NCBI GenBank assembly: GCA_963555705.1
Contig: OY743188.1
Location: 27,735,383-27,799,382 of the forward strand
DNA from: Ligustrum vulgare
Lineage: Eukaryota; Streptophyta; Magnoliopsida; Lamiales; Oleaceae
DNA length: 64,000 nt
Direction: 5' to 3'
Positions within the stretch are counted from its first letter, which is position 1. Each line of letters starts with the position of its first letter. The notes beneath the pieces were generated by a model. It had not been told where the DNA came from and did no database searches. It worked only from the letters and a program-made list of their open reading frames with translations. This document shows, piece after piece, positions 34,615 through 46,632 of this stretch. Both the position numbers and the translations under genes were made by a program.

Positions 34615-35720
34615 GATCTTTAAAAATAGGGGTCTATTTCTCCTTATTTTATGGGATCCATAGCATTTTAATCACACATTTCATCAATTTCTATCAAAAC
34701 CTATTAAAAAAAAACTTATTTTAATCCTCATGAACAGGGGCATAATTCTTTTTATCTCGAAATAGGTTTCAGCCTCCAACAATGATTGATTAAGATCCTC
34801 TTTGTTTATTATTCATTTGGTTTCATAAACTTTGCTGAGATGTTAATGTCCTGATTATTTTAATTGTCTTTTGTTTTAAGTAAAAACTTGTAGTCATAAA
34901 ATGCTTGATTATACCCATTTAAATTGATTAGAGCATACCTTTTTGTCATCTCCAATCCATTTAAACTGCATTCACTAGTACAATATAAGTCATACGCGTC
35001 GGTTATAAAGTGGCACGTTTGGCCACGACGCACATATTATTATTATTATTTAAAAGATTTTTTCTTTTTGAAAAAAATATGGACTGGGCCGTCCATACAT
35101 GGATGGAGCAGACGTCCCATATGCAACGGCGTCTTCTTTGTGATGACGTTGCCAAACAGTTAGCTCTCCCCCCATCCCCTCCCCCCCCCCCCCCCCCCCG
35201 ACTTATTTTCAACCCAAATCCTAATCTAAAAAATGAATAACATCAATGCATGTGTTTCATATATTAATCATTTTATCTAGATTTAATTCAATAAATGAAA
35301 TTTAAATTCAAAACAAATCTAGAAATTTAAAGCTAAAAAATGGAAAACTAACCATGAATATTTTCTTATAAAGTGATGATGAAGGCTTGAGCTTTTCGGT
35401 TAGCTTGTATTTTGAATATTTCTCACTTTTTTCTCTCCCTTTCTCCCTCACATTTTTAATGTTTGGAGGATATATTAGAATTTTGAGATTTTAAACTTTT
35501 TTTTCTTTTTTCTCGAACTGTTAGTTGGGTCAAATGGTATTTTGAAAAATGGTCTCGGTCACCTAGCTATTTCTCGCTATTTCCTCCTTATTTTGTTCGT
35601 TTCGATCTACATGTTGCTCAGCTTTCCTCTTCTTTGGCCTCCCTCTCTATCACTCCATCTCTGTCTCTGTCAGTATAAACATATTTTTTTATCTATACAT
35701 GTATGTGCTATCTAACCAGT
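34615..35720. other. Unassigned; possible CACTA-type end and C19 tract
   Basis: CACTAGTACAATATAAGTC at 34973 followed by ACGCGTCGGTT and its inverse is CACTA-like, but no partner end was found. A C19 run lies at 35181-35199. The right part, up to 35720, may be the outer part of the copia LTR that the following hAT element split, which I could not prove. Confidence 0.4.
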
Positions 35721-36359
35721 AATAATTGGCCAAATGAGAACTGAAACCGAAAAATGGAGAACCGAAAAACCAATCGATTCCTATTTGAAAATCGAAAACC
35801 GAACCGAGAACCAAAGATTCTTAATTTAAAAATTGAGTTCACGTGACACTTTTGACATTTTCTATGTTGCTTTACATGATAGAGTGTACAAATCAAACTT
35901 ACTTTGATGTATTGTGATAATTGTTGAATTGTTCATATCGTATTACATCTTCCACACTACAAGAAAAAAGAGAAATAGGGGCGACATATGTTGCCCCTAC
36001 AGAATAAATTGTCGCCCACATAGATTTTTAGGGACGACAATGTCGCTTCTATATGTCGTTCCTACAGGTTTGTGGCTGTAGACCTATAGGGGCGACAAAT
36101 ATCGCCTCTACAGTATGAAGGATCTATAGGGACGACATTGTCGCCTCTACAGCTTCGATTCGACAGATCCCATCCAAAAGTATAGGGACAAAAGTTGTTA
36201 CTATAGGTATTTAGATCTATGGCTACGACGTTAATAGGGGCGACTATGTTGCCCCTATAGATTATTATTATTATTTTTTTTAAAAAAAATTTCGTTAATG
36301 CAAAATATGACATTATGATAAGTTATAAGTTTATAAACATTTTTACGAATAACATATAA

Positions 36360-37904
36360 CTACCCCTCAGATAACCCGACCTCATCATCGTTACGATGTT
36401 CCTCATTAATTACATCATCTGCTGACATTCCTTGTTTCGCTGCAAGGCGCCTAATAATCCTCATCATCCTTTCCATTTGGGCATGCATTTCAACCTTGTA
36501 TAATTCCAACCCGTCTTCTGAGTTTGTAACTTCAGGAGAATGGGAGTTTCCCGTTTGGACATGCGATGATGCAATGCTACTCTTGAAAGCTGAAGATCTG
36601 CATTTTGGGATCCGATCAATTCCACGCATGAATCCACGCCGTTCTCCAAGGGCCTCCTTAACCATGGCACGCTCGTCCACCTGCGTGCCACTTAAGGCAG
36701 TCTGGGTTTGCTGAGTCTCTCTCGCCATAATGAGTAGGTCCTGTGATAAAAAATAAATAAAAAATAAAATGTTAAATCGATGAAACAAAAAAGAGTAGTT
36801 TTATATTATATATATGCTTTACTTACGTGGTCTGATGCCGCATATTCTCCATCCACGCGTTTATGTAATCGCTCGAATGCATCTTCGACACTCAACCACT
36901 CCCCAGTCTCGAGATTTCTCTACAACAATTTCAATTTGAAATTAAATGAAAATAGTAGAGTAAGTGTGCATGAATAAAAATGATACTTTTTAACATGTAC
37001 CTCAGAGAATCGCGTTGCTGAAAAACTCTTCGAGCCCTGACGGGATGGATATCTTGTCTTCTCTCGATTGACTTTATTTTTCTCTGACCGAGCCTGTGAT
37101 CATAAAGATGTAGATTATTTAATTGTAATCACTATTGAAATCTTAAATTGGCATCTTAAATTAAAAAAAATATACTTACCAAGAAATTAGGGCACATGAA
37201 CAAATCCAGGCATCTATGCCAATCCTCAACAGAAATCTCACCATACGGACGACTCGGCCCATTTTTCTTAAAGTGATCATTTGCCTTTGCTCTATAGGCT
37301 CGATAGTGATCAGCTGCCAAACGATCAAGACCGCCTATTATATCCTCATACTCCTTGGCCGATCGATTACCACGAATATCGAAGTATGTCTTCCATGAAA
37401 AAAAAAAATTAATGCATTACTAGTGGAAGATGTGTACAATATCTATTGATCAGTTATGCTAATAATTACTTACTTCGACTGCAGTTTGTACCCGTCCACA
37501 TAGTTCCTCGGGGACGTCCGCCCAACTCGAATAGCAAGGGAGACAGTTCAGTCGAACTGTATTCCCAACCAAACGTGTAAACATTCCTGCGTTGTTCCCA
37601 ATTGGCTGTAGGGTCTCAAACTTAGAATCGAGATCAATGGAAAGTGGTTTTTTACCGCTATTTAACCATTGCTTCTCTAGATTTAAATTTCTAGAGATAC
37701 CACGTCTCTTTGACGACGGTGCTACATATTGAAAAAAAAATCAGTATTAAAAAGAATAATAAAAAATGACAAAAATCAGAAAATAAGTTATTGACTCTAA
37801 ATAAAAATTTTATCCGACTCGTAAGATCTTGGAAAACTGCGACGTGGCGGTCGAGGAGGGTCGCCTGAACAGTCACCACCATGAGAGCGAGCAACATCGG
37901 CCAT
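36360..37904 (-). CDS. CACTA Transposase_24-type protein (Ptta/En/Spm family)
   Basis: Spliced minus-strand gene. Coding blocks with consensus borders are 37721-37474, 37389-37180, 37093-37001, 36919-36827 and 36740-36360 (stop). Donors are GTAAGT, GTAAGT, GTACAT and GTAAGT; acceptors include ATCACAG and TTGTAG. All joins after the first keep phase 0 with no stop. Recognisable segments are WLNSGKKPLSIDLDSKFETL, TYFDIRGNRSAKEYED, RSEKNKVNREKTRYPSRQGS, NLETGEWLSVEDAFERLH and QQTQTALSGTQVDERAMV, characteristic of PF03004. A 5' block begins at ATG 37904 (MADVARSHGGDCSGDPPRPP), but its splice to 37721 is not settled by phase. The family is thought to act like TnpA as the DNA-binding/accessory protein. 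It appears intact or nearly so. Confidence 0.85.
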
Positions 37905-38445
37905 ATGTACTAACAAAACAAAATATATATGAGAACGTGTTGATTGAAACTAACTAAACATAGCATTTAGTAACATCAAAATTATTAAAATGTGATGTCT
38001 ACCAATTTATGAGAAAAGAATAAAAATAAAAAACCAACAAATACAGAGGCTAAAGTAATAGTTACTTCAACAATAATAATGTTTGTTTTAAAGGAAAGGT
38101 CTCTCTTACTAGACGAAAAGAAGACATTTGTCTTTTAACAGCAAAAGTCCATGGCACAACTTATCAAGAATTGGAGAAAATGGATGCTGATAAGGTAAGC
38201 ATCATTTTACCAAATCTGTCAATTAAATTGTACATTTACATGACTTGCTAATAAAAACCTAAGAATCCAATTGATGAAATTTTGGAAGCAACCCAACCAA
38301 TCAAGCCAACCCATTCTGAACAATGTACCTATATTACAGTAAATAGAGGTCATGCATGTTCAAGTCCAATTTATGAAAAGTATACATAAATACATCTTTG
38401 ATGAATAAATAAATAAAGCACATAATTGCAATAAATCAAATCTTT

Positions 38446-39000
38446 TCATTTAAACACACATAAAATAGGTCCAAACAATATATTTTTGTGGAGAGTTCGT
38501 TGTGGAGGAGTGAGTTTCAAGATGACAAAGCCAATGGCAACATTCAGAAACGACGAGAAGGGTGTAACCAATGAACTGCCATGATATGCTGAAATCCTAG
38601 CCCAATCAAACGTGAAGGCACCCACACCGAGTCCGTGGTATCCCGAACCAATTTGCTGAGCAGTGATACTTTGAGGCCACGCCCAACATACCCATTGCCC
38701 AAGAGAAGAATATTTAAACAAAAAATACACCACACACATATAAATGAAATATTTGAGATACCCGTACTAATTCTTTGCAACAATTAAAATGTTAACCTTA
38801 ATGCAAACAAGAAAATAATCAAAATACCCATATTAAAACACCCAAGTTGAAATCTCAATAAAACTGAAGCAAGCCGTTGACAAAATAGATATAAATTAAT
38901 TCATACTTTTAAAGATCACACCTTTTTGTGGAGAGTTCGTTGTGGAGGAGTGAGTTTCAAGCCGTTCCTTTTTGGCTCCGAAGCGAGGACGGTGGTGGTA
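38446..39000 (-). other. CACTA internal region with a 440-bp-spaced direct repeat
   Basis: A segment of about 40 bp (TTTTTGTGGAGAGTTCGTTG and onward to AGTTTCAAG) occurs at 38483-38521 and 38923-38962. Minus-strand frames here (38783-38446) show no recognised domain; they may be 3' parts of the TNP2 gene. Confidence 0.5.
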
Positions 39001-39248
39001 AAACGTTAGTGGAATCCTGCAATTTACTCAAAGTGAGCCAAAGCCCAACTTGAAATCTTCTCCATGAATTTCAGTCTATAATAAAAAACGAAAAAAAAAA
39101 AAAAAAATTTGTTTCGGAAGGCTACCTTAACTACCCACCAATGCTTCAGTGAAAGAAATCAACGACAAATACATTCTATTGCTAATTTATTAACTAATCA
39201 GTTTAAGAAAATGACTCAAACTATGTACTATACCTTGCAATTCGAATA

Positions 39249-39944
39249 TCAGTGCACTTGAGAATCTTGAAGAGAACAAATCATGAATGTGAAGTGGAAA
39301 AGGGAAAGAGAGGCGGCTAGCAATCCGTAGTAAATCTCACCACCTATCCCTGAAACAGATACACCACTGTTTTGAGTTCGTCTTCGGACATCCAGACCAT
39401 AAGTTACAAACCGAACTCCATTTACAATACAGGCTGCATATGACTGCGTATTTGGATGGAATCCAACATCTAAAGAAAACAACTCATGTGTTATAGCAGG
39501 ATCGTTCAGTTGGCGAATAGCGTAAACCTACATGATGTCAGACTATGATTTAGTAAATGTCTAAAACCTAAACAAAACACGTACATACCTGAGAAGTACT
39601 TTAAAAATAAAATCACTTAATACCATAACATTTTCCATTTCATCCATCTTCTGATCTCCCGAACTCGTCCCATCATCTCGTAGGTCCACACTTCCATGTT
39701 GAGCCTCAATCTCACCGTGGTGAATCCATGTGACATAACTTGCCGCGAAACCATTACGACATATATGATATTCCACAGTATCCAAATCATGCATGTACCC
39801 ATTTAAACATTTGTTACATGGACATCTGATTCTCCCCCGATCATTTACAAGTGGTCTCGCCATATTTATAAAAGCTTTCAAACCAAATAAAAATTCTTGA
39901 GATTTTCGATTTCTAACATTCGTCCAGCTCTTATCAATTTCCAT
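39249..39944 (-). pseudogene. CACTA TNP2-type transposase lacking its catalytic domain
   Basis: The frame 39944-39561 starts MEIDKSWTNVRNRKSQEF and contains IRCPCNKCLN, the transposase-associated domain (PF13963) at the N-terminus of TNP2-type proteins. Only about 80 bp further on, 39482-39249 encodes VNGVRFVTYGLDVRRRTQNS and GEIYYG, the DUF4216-type C-terminal region. In full-length proteins these are separated by the large Transposase_21 domain with the catalytic residues, which is absent. The gene therefore looks internally deleted and cannot supply cleavage activity. Confidence 0.85.
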
Positions 39945-41846
39945 CTCTGATATCCTGCTAGAAAGAATAAAAATGTATATTATGTGACAATATCGATTAA
40001 AGTGAATGTTCTAAGTCCACCTTAACATTTCAGGTGTAAATAAAAAGTAGAGGCCCTAACCATTCATCATTGATCTGTGAAATAATGAATATTATTAATT
40101 TTTATATTGATGTCTATATATTTTCACGTGTAAACTTGGGCAGTATCTCCCCTAAGTTTTCCTAAGTGTGCGATCTATTATTGCATATAGTCCACAACCG
40201 GAGAACTTAGGGAGATGTCTAAATTTAGTTGGGAAATATATATATACATCAACAGAAAAATGAACTAAATTCATTATTTTGCATATCAACGAAAAACTCT
40301 CCAAAAATGGGAGAATTCGAAGATTTGTAAACTTCAATTTACCAACAATGATGCAACCTCGATTTACAAACAGATCTATAAACGGGTTTCTAAGTTTTTA
40401 TGCAAATATAGTGCATTGTATACAATAAATTTGCTACAATAACCAATACACATTAAACACAAAAAACATGTTTGAATTACTTACCAAAGGTCCAAACAAT
40501 GTGTTTTTCCAATTTTCTACCTTCAAGTTCGATTATATGATTATATCAGTATAAATTGATAATGTAGTTGAAAGGCACGAAGATCAAAAACATTTCAGGG
40601 AAGGAAGTCTGAATATGAACAGGGAGATAGAAAAAAAAAAGAAAATTAGAGTTCTAGGGGCGACATAGGTCGCCCCTAGAGATATCCATGTCGCCCCAAC
40701 AAATTTGGAAAAGGCGCCAAAAATTCCCGCAAAAATAAATGTCTACAGTGACGACAATGTCTTCCCTATAGACTTAAAAGATGAGGGAACAGTTCCCGAT
40801 AAAAATAAGTACCTATAGGGGCAACTTATGTCGCCCCTATTGGTTCATCTTGGTCCCTCCCTTTAGATGAAACACATGCGGGAAAAAGTCCCCGCAAAAC
40901 ACTGAATCTATAGGGACGACATTTTGGCGTATAGGTCGCCCCTAAAAAATTTCAGCCTATAGGGGCGACATATAAGTTGCCCCTAAAAATATTTCAACCT
41001 ATAGGGGCAACTTATATATGTCGCCCCTATTATTGTCTATCTATAGAGGCGACTGTTAAGTCGCCCCTAAAATGTCGTCTCTATTCCTCCGTTTTCTTGT
41101 AGTGCCATGAAATTCTTTGCACCAATTTTCGAAGATTGGATGTCTAGTCTCTCACTCGCATTGGTTTAGTGAATTTTTTGGGTGCAGTATTTACAAATTA
41201 AGATAATGACTGTTGTGGTGATATGTATTGAATTAATTTTAGGAAGATTATGTGGTTTGACATATATGTGACTTTTATGGAGGTGCATTAGTAAATTGTG
41301 GTTTTACATTGAAATCTGATATAAGAGTTCATTAAAAATCGTTTATTATCTTCGAAATATACCTAGGTTCAAATGACCTAAATGATTTTATGTTATGATA
41401 AATATGTCTATATGTCATCATTATCATTTTTTAGTTCAGATAATCTAGGCATTCCAGCATAAGAAACAGATAGAACAACAGAAGACGAAGATCTTACATT
41501 TATAATTGCTAATGGGAATATACAGAATATTATAACTATATTTAGTGTCTTACTGTCTTTAGAACAAGAATATATTCAATTTGAATATTTTCCCACATTG
41601 ATGGATTTATTTGGGAAATTTTGATTCAACACTTATTTGTTTTTCGCACACATTTTCACGTTTACTCAAAGTTGAATTTTTTAATAAAAAAACCGAACAC
41701 AGAACCGAAAAATAACCGAAATCGAATCGGAACCAGAATCGTTCGGTTCTTGAGTTTTGAGAGCCGAAACTGAAATCGAACTGAAATTTTCAATTCGGTT
41801 TCGATTCCTTCAATAATCGGACCGAAAACCGAAACGCCCACCCCTA

Positions 41847-41991
41847 ATCTCAGTTATTGAAGTAACTAAAGGACCAAAGTCGCGTTTGCAAAATGCTAGA
41901 ACGAAGACTAATGGGGCAATCGGGTCAAACTTTAAATGGGTCATCTAACCAGTCTTGAATTAAAGTGTTAACCACTTGGGCTAGTTCAACA
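41847..41991 (-). repeat. Partial 3' LTR of the copia element
   Basis: 145 bp from TGTTGAACTAGCCCAAGTGG (minus strand) to the hAT terminus. The rest presumably lies left of 35721. Confidence 0.65.
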
Positions 41992-42119
41992 ATTTCCACC
42001 TTGATTTACACTTTAACAGTTTCACAGTGGATTTAGAGGTTAACACAATTTACCAATTCACTTGCTCCCAGTACCTGCCAAAAAAAAAATAAAATTATTA
42101 GCCAATATCAATCCTTATG

Positions 42120-43609
42120 AGATTTCAACAATCTCTAAAATTCTATAAAGGTAATATTTTGGTTCCCATATCAGCAGAATTACATTTAGTGGAAACTTTG
42201 ACAGTTTTCATCATTTTCTTTTCAGCACATCTCTTATAAAATGAAATTTTACATCAATATATTTAGTTCTATCGTGAAAAAGATTTTTTTTTTTTTTTAC
42301 TTAGTGAATTTCAAAATAGCTATCAGAACATAAAATAAATTCATTTTTATCAAAATAAATTTCATTAAGTAATCACTTTAACCACATACCTTCCATTACA
42401 GCATTTGTTGTTGCTATATATTCAACTTCAGAGCTACAATTTTTTCCAGCTGAGGGTTTTCAGCTAATGCAGGTATCATTTATAGTAAACACATAGGCTG
42501 AAGTTAATTTTCTATTATCACTATTACCAACAAAATCAAAACCTTTAAAACTAATTCCATTTCTCAGATTTATTAAACATCAAACCTAGATTACGTGTTT
42601 CTTTTAAATACCTTAGAAGCAATTTTATAACCTTCTAGTGACATTCACTAGGATTACTCATAAATCTGCACAAAATACTTATTGAGTAAGCCAAGTCAGG
42701 TTTGGTTCAGACCAGAATATACATATGAGACCAATAGCATTGGGATATGGAATTTTACTCATTCTAACTAACTCTTCTTTAGTTTTAGTGACTGATCAAT
42801 AGATAGTTTAAATGATTAAATAATAGTAAGCTTACAAATTTAGATTCAGGCATGGAAAATTCGCTTAGTAATTTAGAGATAAAGGATTGTTGATTTAAAA
42901 AAAATTATTTCCTATTCTATCTCTCTTTATTTCCATTCCTAATATCCTTTTGGATGGCCCTGTTTCCTTCATTTCAAATTCCAAATTATGCTTCTATTTG
43001 ATTTTATTTATTTCAACAATGTTACATCCTAAAAGTAACATATCATCAATATACAATAATAGATAGCAAGAGTTTAAACGACCATATTCATTATAATAGA
43101 AACATGGATAATACTCACTTTTATTGAAACCAAGATCCTTTATAAAAGTATTAAATGTTTTATACAATTGTGTGGATGCTTATTTCAATCCATATAAAAA
43201 TTTATGTAAAAGAAATACCAAATTTTCTTTTCCTTTTTGTTCAATACCTTTTGATTGAGACATGTAAATCTTTTCTTTCAGTTTTCCATTTAAAAAAAAC
43301 AATTTTTACATTGAATTGCTCTAATTCAAAATCATATTGAACTACAAGAGAAAGCAGAATCCTGATTGAGGTTTATTTAACTACAAAGGAGAAGATATTA
43401 ATTTCATTATGAATTATTCCTTCTCTTTGTGTAATAGCTTTTGCAACTAACCTAGCCTTGTACCTGACAATATTATCTTTAGATTCACCTTCTTTTATTT
43501 CATAAATCCATTTATAGTCTATTATCTTTTGATCCTTAGGTATTTTAACTAGGGTCCAGGTATTATTTCTCATTAAGGAATTCATTTCTTCATGAAAACT
43601 AACAAGCAA
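42120..43609 (-). pseudogene. Copia reverse transcriptase and RNase H
   Basis: RT starts in 43609-43373 with EEMNSLMRNNTWTLVKIPKD, YKWIYEIKEG and RYKARLVAKAITQREG, the N-terminal RT signature of plant copia elements. The rest of RT (about 42600-43370) is broken by many stops. RNase H pieces at 42540-42400 (SAYVFTINDTCIS then CSSEVEYIATTNAV, usual form ALSTTEAEY) and 42290-42120 (RTKYIDVKFHFIRDVL and NSADMGTK) complete the C-terminus. The protein is inactive. Confidence 0.85.
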
Positions 43610-44286
43610 TTTGCATCTTCGTTGGTTATGGCTTCTTCATACGAGTCATGTTAATTTTCAAAGAAATTTTGTACAATATTTAAGGCAGAAACAAAATTTG
43701 CCTCAACAAATCTATTAGCTGATCTAATTTCTCTCTTGGCTCTCTAGTTAGCTGGTAATCTTCTAAGGGATTATTAGGTTCAGTATTTCACCAGTTTCAA
43801 ATTCAGGTTCTACATTTTGATCTTTAGGTTGCTCCATCTAAAGCAGATCAATCTTTTCAGGATTCAAGTCCAAGAAACTAGGGTCAAACAACACCATAGT
43901 TTTAACCTGATTTTTGTCAGGTTAGTTTGACTCTTATATTTTAGGCTGGCATGTCATTTTCATTAAACATCACAATATTTCTGCTTATAATAACTTTGTA
44001 TCCTCCCTGATCTTTTAACCACATCCTATGTCCTTTAACTCTTCGTAACCTTTTTTGCAAAAAGAAAAAAAAAATCATTTCATAGATATATGTTCCAGAT
44101 TACTTTCATTTTGATGTTCATTTCCACAAATCAAAATGATATGAAGTTTCGTCCATATCCACACATCAAAATGTTCTTAATCTAGAATAGTCAATAGGAT
44201 GTCCATTCCAAATATTAGATGAAGTTTCATTATATAGGGATTTAGTAGGAAACTTATTTATTAGATATGATGCAAGTTTTCCATCT

Positions 44287-44772
44287 TCACCCCCGGAATA
44301 GTTTAGGAAGTCCAGAACTAATTATAAGCATGCATCCAACTTTTACCGGAAGAGTCACATTCATTCTTTCTGCAACATCATTTTGTTGTGGAGTATAGGT
44401 GACAATTCTATGCCTAAGAATGTCATTTTCTTTGTAGAAGTAGTCAAACTCTTCAATGCAAAATCCAAGTCCATTATCAGTTCTAAGATTTTTTATATTC
44501 TTATTTACTTGATTTTCAATAAGAACTTTCCACTCTTTAAAGTGTTGACAGGTATAACACTTATTCCAGTTTTTCTTTGAAAAGTCATTAACTATAAGAA
44601 AGAAATACACGATATCAGAATAAATATTCATATTTTCTAGTCTCAAAAGATCAATTTCCGAGATAATCAAGTATAGACAATCATTTATGAATGTTAGTAG
44701 CAAGGGGCAATTTCTTTTGCTTTCCATATATGCATTGCACACAAAAGGACAACTTTTCAATATTAACATCAC
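44287..44772 (-). pseudogene. Copia integrase core fragment
   Basis: A 161-codon open frame includes VNDFSKKNW, FKEWKVLIENQVNKNIKNLR with TDNGLGF, and TYTPQQNDVAERMN. These are the copia integrase core segments around the second Asp and the Glu. The usual Gly of PQQNGVAER is Asp. The zinc-binding N-terminus and first Asp are not clearly visible upstream, where the MULE-type MITE was inserted. Confidence 0.85.
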
Positions 44773-44904
44773 CTAACATGCCATGTTTTTTCAATAGATG
44801 AGATTTTTATTACTAACGTTATCAAGTCTTTTGTGCCAAATTTCAAATTGATTAGTTTAGAAAAATGCAGCAACCACGGAATAACACTCATAGTATTTAG
44901 AATA

Positions 44905-45808
44905 GGGTAATTATATTGACACCATTATTTTTGTTAATCACACCACAATTTTCATATTTACTAAATTGGTCACAAATAAATTGACTTATATACCCTCCAT
45001 TATTTTAGTTTTTCACCTTCTTTATTTTTTGTGTACACCACAAATCTAAAAACCCTAGTTTTATATGTATTATACAATTTTTTTTTTTTTTTTAAAGCAA
45101 GCTTCAAAGTACCCGAATTTCATAATTAGAATTAGAATTAGAATTCATAATTTTGTAACTCTAAATCACTTCACTAAATATAATTTTTTTAACTCTAAAT
45201 CACAACTATTTTTTACTACATTCAAACTTTAGAAAATTTATTGACTAATTTATGTTAGGTTCGTCATCTGATCTGTGTTGGAAAATTCCCCACATTATTG
45301 TGATTTCTATTTTTTCTTCCTTCCTTAGGCTTTGATTGTAGGTATATGTATTTGAAGTTGAACTTGTAAGTAACCAAATCTAATATGGGGTGCCATCTTC
45401 ATTTCGGTTAAACTTTTTTTTTTTTTTTTTTGGGGGGGCAAGTATCAATCTAAAAATTAATTAAATAGACATTTGTGTTTTTATAATCTATTCTACATTT
45501 TTTAAAAAGATGGCGTAATTTTTTATTTTTGTGATTATGTTGAGCAAAATTGGAATTTTTTTATTTTTTTGTTAATGTGTTTTCTTGTTGTATTGTGTCT
45601 TTTGTGCTTCTTGGTGTAGTGTGTATTTTGTGCATATATTAGTATGTGTTATTGGTTTTGATGTGGTGCTCTTTTTTATTTTCATTTTATTTAGTGAATG
45701 TTATTTTTGTAAAAGGAATGTAGTGTAACTATAAAATCCATATTTTAATAAATGTGTATATATAATGTTGTGTGATTAACAAAATTAGTGGTGTCAATAT
45801 AATTACCC
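44905..45808. mobile_element. Mutator-like MITE (904 bp)
   Basis: Terminal inverted repeats of about 41 bp (starting GGGTAATTATATTGACACCA, about 4 mismatches) are flanked by a perfect 9-bp duplication TTTAGAATA at 44896-44904 and 45809-45817. A 9-bp duplication with long TIRs is diagnostic of Mutator-like elements. There is no coding content; it includes T/G homopolymer runs near 45413-45437. Confidence 0.93.
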
Positions 45809-45897
45809 TTTAGAATATAAATCTCATTTTTCTTAGGGGCATAAATGATTTTGGTAGAGTGGTTTTGAATAGTTATAATTTCCCTTTTGATAATTAA

Positions 45898-46479
45898 GGT
45901 ATGTTTGATAGGGTAGAAAATGGAAAAGTTTCAAACATTTTCCATGGTTTTGTTGTTTGATTGCCTTAGGTGGCGTTCTGTTTGTATTTTATTTTGTATT
46001 TTCATTTTCGAAAATGTTTTGTATTTTGTATTTTCATTTTTGTTTTCAAATTTGTTGAAAACGCGTTTGGTTTGTCATTTCTGAAAACTGTTTTTGAAAA
46101 TGAAAACCTGGAAAACACGTTTTGTTTGAAATTTTGCATAACACTATTTAAACTATTTTTAATCAATTTGCTTGCAGTACTACTAACTTTAACTCAAATT
46201 TCCTTTCACAATACACTAAAAATATGGTTATATGCAACACACTAATGTGAGCATTAAGAGTCTATATTAACACAGCTTGGTCAGGTTCGGGACTTGAGAA
46301 AGCTCTACTTCTATTAAAATCCAGAAAATGCAAGTTCTTTCAAAACCACCAGAGTCCATTTATCATTGCATTTTTTGAAATATAACAACAAGAATTCTCA
46401 TTTAATTTTTTTTTTGTAATGTTGATATTGAATTCAATAAAAATTTATTTAAACTAAGTTCCAAGTTAGGATAATTCTC

Positions 46480-46512
<33 letters not shown>

Positions 46513-46599
46513 TATTTAGGCTTAGTTCCAAGCTAGGATAATTCTAAAAAAAATAAAAAAAAACAAAAACTTTATATTAAGCTTAGTTCTAAGTTAAGA

Positions 46600-46632
<33 letters not shown>

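Larger units (their letters stand above)
35955..41104 (-). mobile_element. CACTA (En/Spm-type) element, 5150 bp
   Basis: Termini CACTACAAGAAAA and TTTTCTTGTAGTG are perfect inverted repeats at the ends, flanked by the 3-bp duplication CCA (35952-35954, 41105-41107). Subterminal regions (35970-36255 and 40650-41095) are packed with AGGGGCGACA / TGTCGCCCCTA motifs in both orientations, typical CACTA transposase-binding arrays. It carries a Transposase_24 gene and a TNP2 remnant on the minus strand. Confidence 0.95.
35721..41846. mobile_element. hAT-type element split by a CACTA insertion
   Basis: The right end (AACGCCCACCCCTA at 41846) and GAACCGAAAA-type repeats at both sides (35740-35815, 41690-41830) identify the same hAT family as 31409-34480. 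The left end (near TAATTGGCCAAATG) is degenerate. Flanking octamers agree only partly. Without the CACTA element it is about 970 bp. No transposase was recognised. Confidence 0.7.

Noticed and set aside
36496..36714. 72-codon plus-strand ORF
   Set aside because: Antisense shadow of the last Transposase_24 exon.
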